Shown piece by piece: positions 61,260 through 64,000 of a stretch of 64,000 nucleotides of DNA. The DNA is from Methanosarcina barkeri 3 (GTDB lineage Archaea > Halobacteriota > Methanosarcinia > Methanosarcinales > Methanosarcinaceae), in the NCBI RefSeq assembly GCF_000970305.1, contig NZ_CP009517.1, forward strand, positions 2,232,001 through 2,296,000, in the 5' to 3' direction. The position numbers were made by a program, and so were the translations under genes. Below the pieces are notes generated by a model, which did no database searches, was not told where the DNA came from, and saw nothing but the letters and a program-made list of their open reading frames with translations. Every line of letters starts with the position of its first letter. Position 1 is the stretch's first letter.

Positions 61260-62378
61260 TCAAATGTAAAGTTCAAAAGGCCCCTGAGGTGCATCTTTTC
61301 TGCCAAGTTTCGCAAGCGCATTTTCAAAGTCCTTACTTGTTACTATTTCCCGGTCTTCTATAATTGCCTGGTGAAGAGCAGTTTTTAAGACTTTTTCCAC
61401 AATATCTCTGCCCGAAAGCCCATTTGCTTTCTTTGCAAGTAACCGGAAGTTACAGTCCTCTACCTGCAAGGGGAAGGTTTTCACATTTGACTCGAATATC
61501 TTGACGACTTCTTCTTCTCCGGGAAGAACGAATTCAATTTCTTCTTCGAACCTGCTTCTTATGGCTGAGTCCAGGGAATAGATCCTGTTTGTGGAGCAGA
61601 TAGTACATACTCCGTCACGTTCCACTATACCATCCATTTCGGTCAGAAGAGCGTTTACAATTTCGCTTACATCTCCCCTTAACTCCTGGAATTTTCGATC
61701 CAGAGCTATGGCATCAAGCTCGTCAATAAAGATTATACAGGGAGCCATCTCTTCTGCTCGGTCATAGAGCTGGTGGATCTGGCGAGCTCCTTCTCCCACA
61801 TATTCCCCTATAAGCTGTGTAGCTTTAACAGGAATGATAGGAACATCGGTTTTATTCGCAAGAGCCTTTGCAAGCATGGTCTTTCCGGTACCTGAAGGCC
61901 CGAAAAAAAGGATATTTCTTGGCGCCCATTTCCCAAAGCGTTCAGGTTCTTCAAGGAAGCGTTCGATCAGCCTGCACTTTTGCTTTGCAAGTTCCTGCCC
62001 GATTACGTCCTCAAACTTAACGCTACTCTTTATTTCTGCCGAGGAAGGAAGCCCATTTTCTTCTTCAGTTACAATAATTGAAGTTGAACTTCCTATTATG
62101 GATTCTGCAGGTTCCACATCTATGATGCGATAAGCAAAATCCGGGAACATCCGGCGGTCAAAGAGATAATCTCCCTTACGAGCAACATAGCCGTTCCACT
62201 GTTCCCTGGCATAGAACTCAAAAACATCCCGATTTTCAATAACAGGATATTCGTCCATCATGCCGCTTAACGGATAACCTTCAGGCTTCAGAATCAGAAG
62301 CTCGGAGGTAGATTTTCCAAACTCGGTATTATTTTCATGAGTTTTTTTCGCGTTCACTCTTTGTGAGACTGGTCGCAC
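61260..62378 (-). CDS. AAA-family ATPase (CDC48/FtsH-like single module)
   Basis: 372 residues. An N-terminal region of about 120 residues without recognised domain is followed by one AAA module: Walker A GPSGTGKT (160-167), Walker B CIIFIDELDA (214-223), sensor and arginine fingers in SLDSAIRSRFEEEIEF, and a C-terminal helical lid (LSGRDIVEKVLKTALHQ). Similar modules occur in Vps4/spastin-like and proteasome-type unfoldases. VKFEDVIGQELAKQKCR is the usual lead-in. Likely an unfoldase or disassembly factor; substrate unknown. Confidence 0.9.
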   Translation of the reverse strand: MRPVSQRVNAKKTHENNTEFGKSTSELLILKPEGYPLSGMMDEYPVIENRDVFEFYAREQWNGYVARKGDYLFDRRMFPDFAYRIIDVEPAESIIGSSTSIIVTEEENGLPSSAEIKSSVKFEDVIGQELAKQKCRLIERFLEEPERFGKWAPRNILFFGPSGTGKTMLAKALANKTDVPIIPVKATQLIGEYVGEGARQIHQLYDRAEEMAPCIIFIDELDAIALDRKFQELRGDVSEIVNALLTEMDGIVERDGVCTICSTNRIYSLDSAIRSRFEEEIEFVLPGEEEVVKIFESNVKTFPLQVEDCNFRLLAKKANGLSGRDIVEKVLKTALHQAIIEDREIVTSKDFENALAKLGRKDAPQGPFELYI

Positions 62379-63025
62379 TTTGTTATCAACTCGAATACTT
62401 TTCTATGTCTCTATATTACTATAGTACTCCGAAGAGCTAATAAAATTAACCCATAAACCAGATAAAATATTCGACTGCGAAAGACTTGCCCTCTTCTTAA
62501 AGACAAGAAAGATCTTTTAGAAACCCTGTATTTAAGTTTCTCTGAGGGTAAATATCTGTCAGGTTCCTTTTCATGGAGTCAGGCAATCATTATATATTCA
62601 TATACTTAATGTAACAAGGTATAAACCCTGTGGGACATTACATAAGTGTAAAATATTTATATGAGTAACCAAATAGGTAATTTGTTATTTGAAATATATT
62701 TGAATTAACGGTTATGTAATATAACAGACTTTCTAAAGTTCTAATGTTAGAATTTTGAGATTGTGTTTTTATATAGTACATACGAAGTCTGATTTAAAAA
62801 GAGAAAGCTAATATATTAGATAAATAATATAAAACTTATAATTATTGAATGAATATGTTTTCAAATTTTTTGGAAATCTATCAATAATGTTGAGTAAATT
62901 ACCGGACTAATATGTTTATATATTAAATATTTACGAATTAAGTATTAAATTGTACAGCAATATTATGTCGGTAATAAGGACTAACGACTTAAAAATGTAG
63001 TGCCTAAATAAGGCAATTTCAGAGT
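62379..63025. other. AT-rich divergent spacer
   Basis: About 650 bases with very high AT content and no coding frame. It should contain the promoters of the AAA ATPase (minus) and the small gene (plus): TTTATATATTAAATATTTACG occurs at about 62912 onward. Confidence 0.4.
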
Positions 63026-63223
63026 ATGATTTTTATGTTTACTATGGAGAACACGGAAGGTTTCGACCAGAAAACTCTTGATAAGATGAATGCTGAAGTT
63101 AAGAAAACTATGAGCAAGCACGATCCTAAATCGAAAGATTACAAAAAGTTATTCGAGCAGGTTGAAGACCAGATCTTCGACAAATATTGTTCAGAGGTAT
63201 TCAGACCCTCTCTCAAACTTTGA
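63026..63223 (+). CDS. Small charged hypothetical protein
   Basis: Up to 65 residues, helical and rich in Lys, Glu and Asp: ENTEGFDQKTLDKMNAEVKK, then TMSKHDPKSKDYKKLFEQVE, then DQIFDKYCSEVFRPSLKL. Three in-frame ATGs (63026, 63035, 63044); MENTEGFD at 63044 gives the most natural N-terminus but no ribosome binding site favours any of them. Composition fits a real small protein. Function unknown. Confidence 0.6.
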   Translation: MIFMFTMENTEGFDQKTLDKMNAEVKKTMSKHDPKSKDYKKLFEQVEDQIFDKYCSEVFRPSLKL

Positions 63224-63889
63224 TAATTTACCATTTGGATTTACCTTTAACTAAATCCTTCAGATAAATTCTTTTTTATTTTTTACTTATGTACCTATAT
63301 TAATTAGCTGATATCGTTTTATTTTTTAGTTATTAACACTCATCCTTTTAGTAAATTCATATTCTTCTCCAAGTACATTTTTGATGAATAAACACAATTT
63401 GTCGATCTCAACTTTGGAGATGTAGATTCTTTATCAGATCTTCACTTACCTGTCTCATGTTATTCCATTGCTACCCGTTGCGTAAAACATCCTTACTAGT
63501 CGTGAAAGATGAGAAGGACAACGTACCATAGCAAATAAAACAATTTTAAAAGGACGTTATCAAGAAACCTGAATCCCTTACAGAAAATCAACATTAAAAC
63601 CCCTTACATAAAATCAATGTTAAAAACCGTTACATAAAATCAGTATTAGAAAAGTGGCATACAATAATCAAAAACACTTTGAAAATGGATTAAGTACTAA
63701 AAAAGCAACAAAGAGTAAGCAAATTTCACAGATTGAGTATACAAAAGCGTAAAAATAACTTAAGAAATATGCTAGAATCAAAATTTAAGATATAAAAGAA
63801 TTAAAATTTGATATATGCAAGAATCAAAATATACAATAATCTAAAAGAACTAATTTTTAAAAAAGCCATGGAAAAGTAAAGTATTATAA
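63224..63889. other. Spacer downstream of the rRNA gene with a 27-bp repeat
   Basis: AT-rich, no gene supported. Three imperfect copies of a unit like CCCTTACATAAAATCAATGT followed by TAAAAA lie at about 63567-63650. On the minus strand the 5S gene is followed by GGCTTTTTTAAAAATTAG (near 63851-63868), a T-rich stretch suitable for ending the rRNA transcript. Confidence 0.5.
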
Positions 63890-64000
63890 GGTGAGCATGG
63901 CAGCGATCCAGAGTTCCCGAAGGCTCGCACACTTCAGTACAGTAAGGAACGCGGGCAGGCTTATCTACTGTGTTCGGGATGGGTACAGGAGTTGCACTGC
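63890..64000 (-). rRNA. 5S ribosomal RNA, 3' part
   Basis: Reading the minus strand from the right edge gives CCTGTACCCATCCCGAACAC, then AGTAGATAAGCCTGCCCGCG, and ends near GCTGCCATGCTCACC. This is the conserved 5S core (CCCATCCCGAACACAG..GATAAGCC) and its helices IV/V. The 5' end lies beyond the window; the 3' end is placed at about 63890 and is approximate. An rRNA operon on the minus strand therefore continues to the right. Confidence 0.92.

Overview
The window is archaeal DNA from a Methanosarcina, most likely Methanosarcina barkeri or a close relative. The evidence is the cytoplasmic heterodisulfide reductase set in the order hdrA1-hdrC1-hdrB1, a class I HMG-CoA reductase (isoprenoid ether lipids), the siroheme-dependent heme gene ahbC beside hemD and sumT, Shine-Dalgarno sites of the GGAGG/GGTGAT type, AT-rich spacers full of short tandem repeats, and part of a 5S rRNA gene. 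A bacterial-type P450/ferredoxin/ferredoxin-reductase cluster also points to M. barkeri: from memory, not looked up, such a cluster was reported as distinctive in the M. barkeri genome comparison.

Layout. 0-4 kb: the end of a truncated gene, a large multi-spanning membrane protein, and prephenate dehydratase (pheA) with a possible RNA switch over its ribosome binding site. 4-11.6 kb: a five-gene MoxR ATPase / DUF58 / von Willebrand A operon. 11.8-16.4 kb: a polyprenol-kinase-like protein, an NDP-sugar synthase with a repetitive palindromic element at its stop codon, an OB-fold-like membrane-anchored protein and three tandem FKBP prolyl isomerases. 17.8-20.9 kb: the P450 system. 22-25.3 kb: one tRNA-Ala, two identical tRNA-Ile genes and two paralogous winged-helix regulators, one of which has an in-frame amber codon. 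25.9-29.9 kb: hdrA1C1B1. 30-37 kb: an FMN-binding protein, two GNAT acetyltransferases, a nitroreductase relic, a PAS histidine kinase, a LeuC/HacA protein, and a small gene that appears to start with ATT. 37.5-43 kb: hmgA, a DsrE-like protein and valS. 44-52 kb: a complete peptide/nickel-type ABC importer divergent from two paralogous methyltransferases. 52-56 kb: a HAD hydrolase, two aminoglycoside-phosphotransferase-like kinases and a GNAT. 56-59 kb: sumT-hemD-ahbC. 59-64 kb: RNase Z, a AAA ATPase, small proteins and the 3' part of a 5S rRNA gene.

How the parts fit. sumT, hemD and ahbC make uroporphyrinogen III, then precorrin-2 (siroheme and F430/corrinoid supply), and further along heme, which the P450 would need. 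HdrA1C1B1 reduces CoM-S-S-CoB in the cytoplasm. The MoxR operon looks like a membrane-linked chaperone or assembly system with several MIDAS domains. The ABC importer with two methyltransferases may handle a small metal-binding or peptide-like compound. No CRISPR array, intact insertion sequence, prophage or replication origin was seen.

Two themes need follow-up. First, most longer spacers hold a tandem array with its own private 11-27 bp unit, and one such expansion lies inside a histidine kinase gene. Second, several genes have unusual decoding signals: an in-frame TAG in an organism group that uses TAG for pyrrolysine, and an apparent ATT start.
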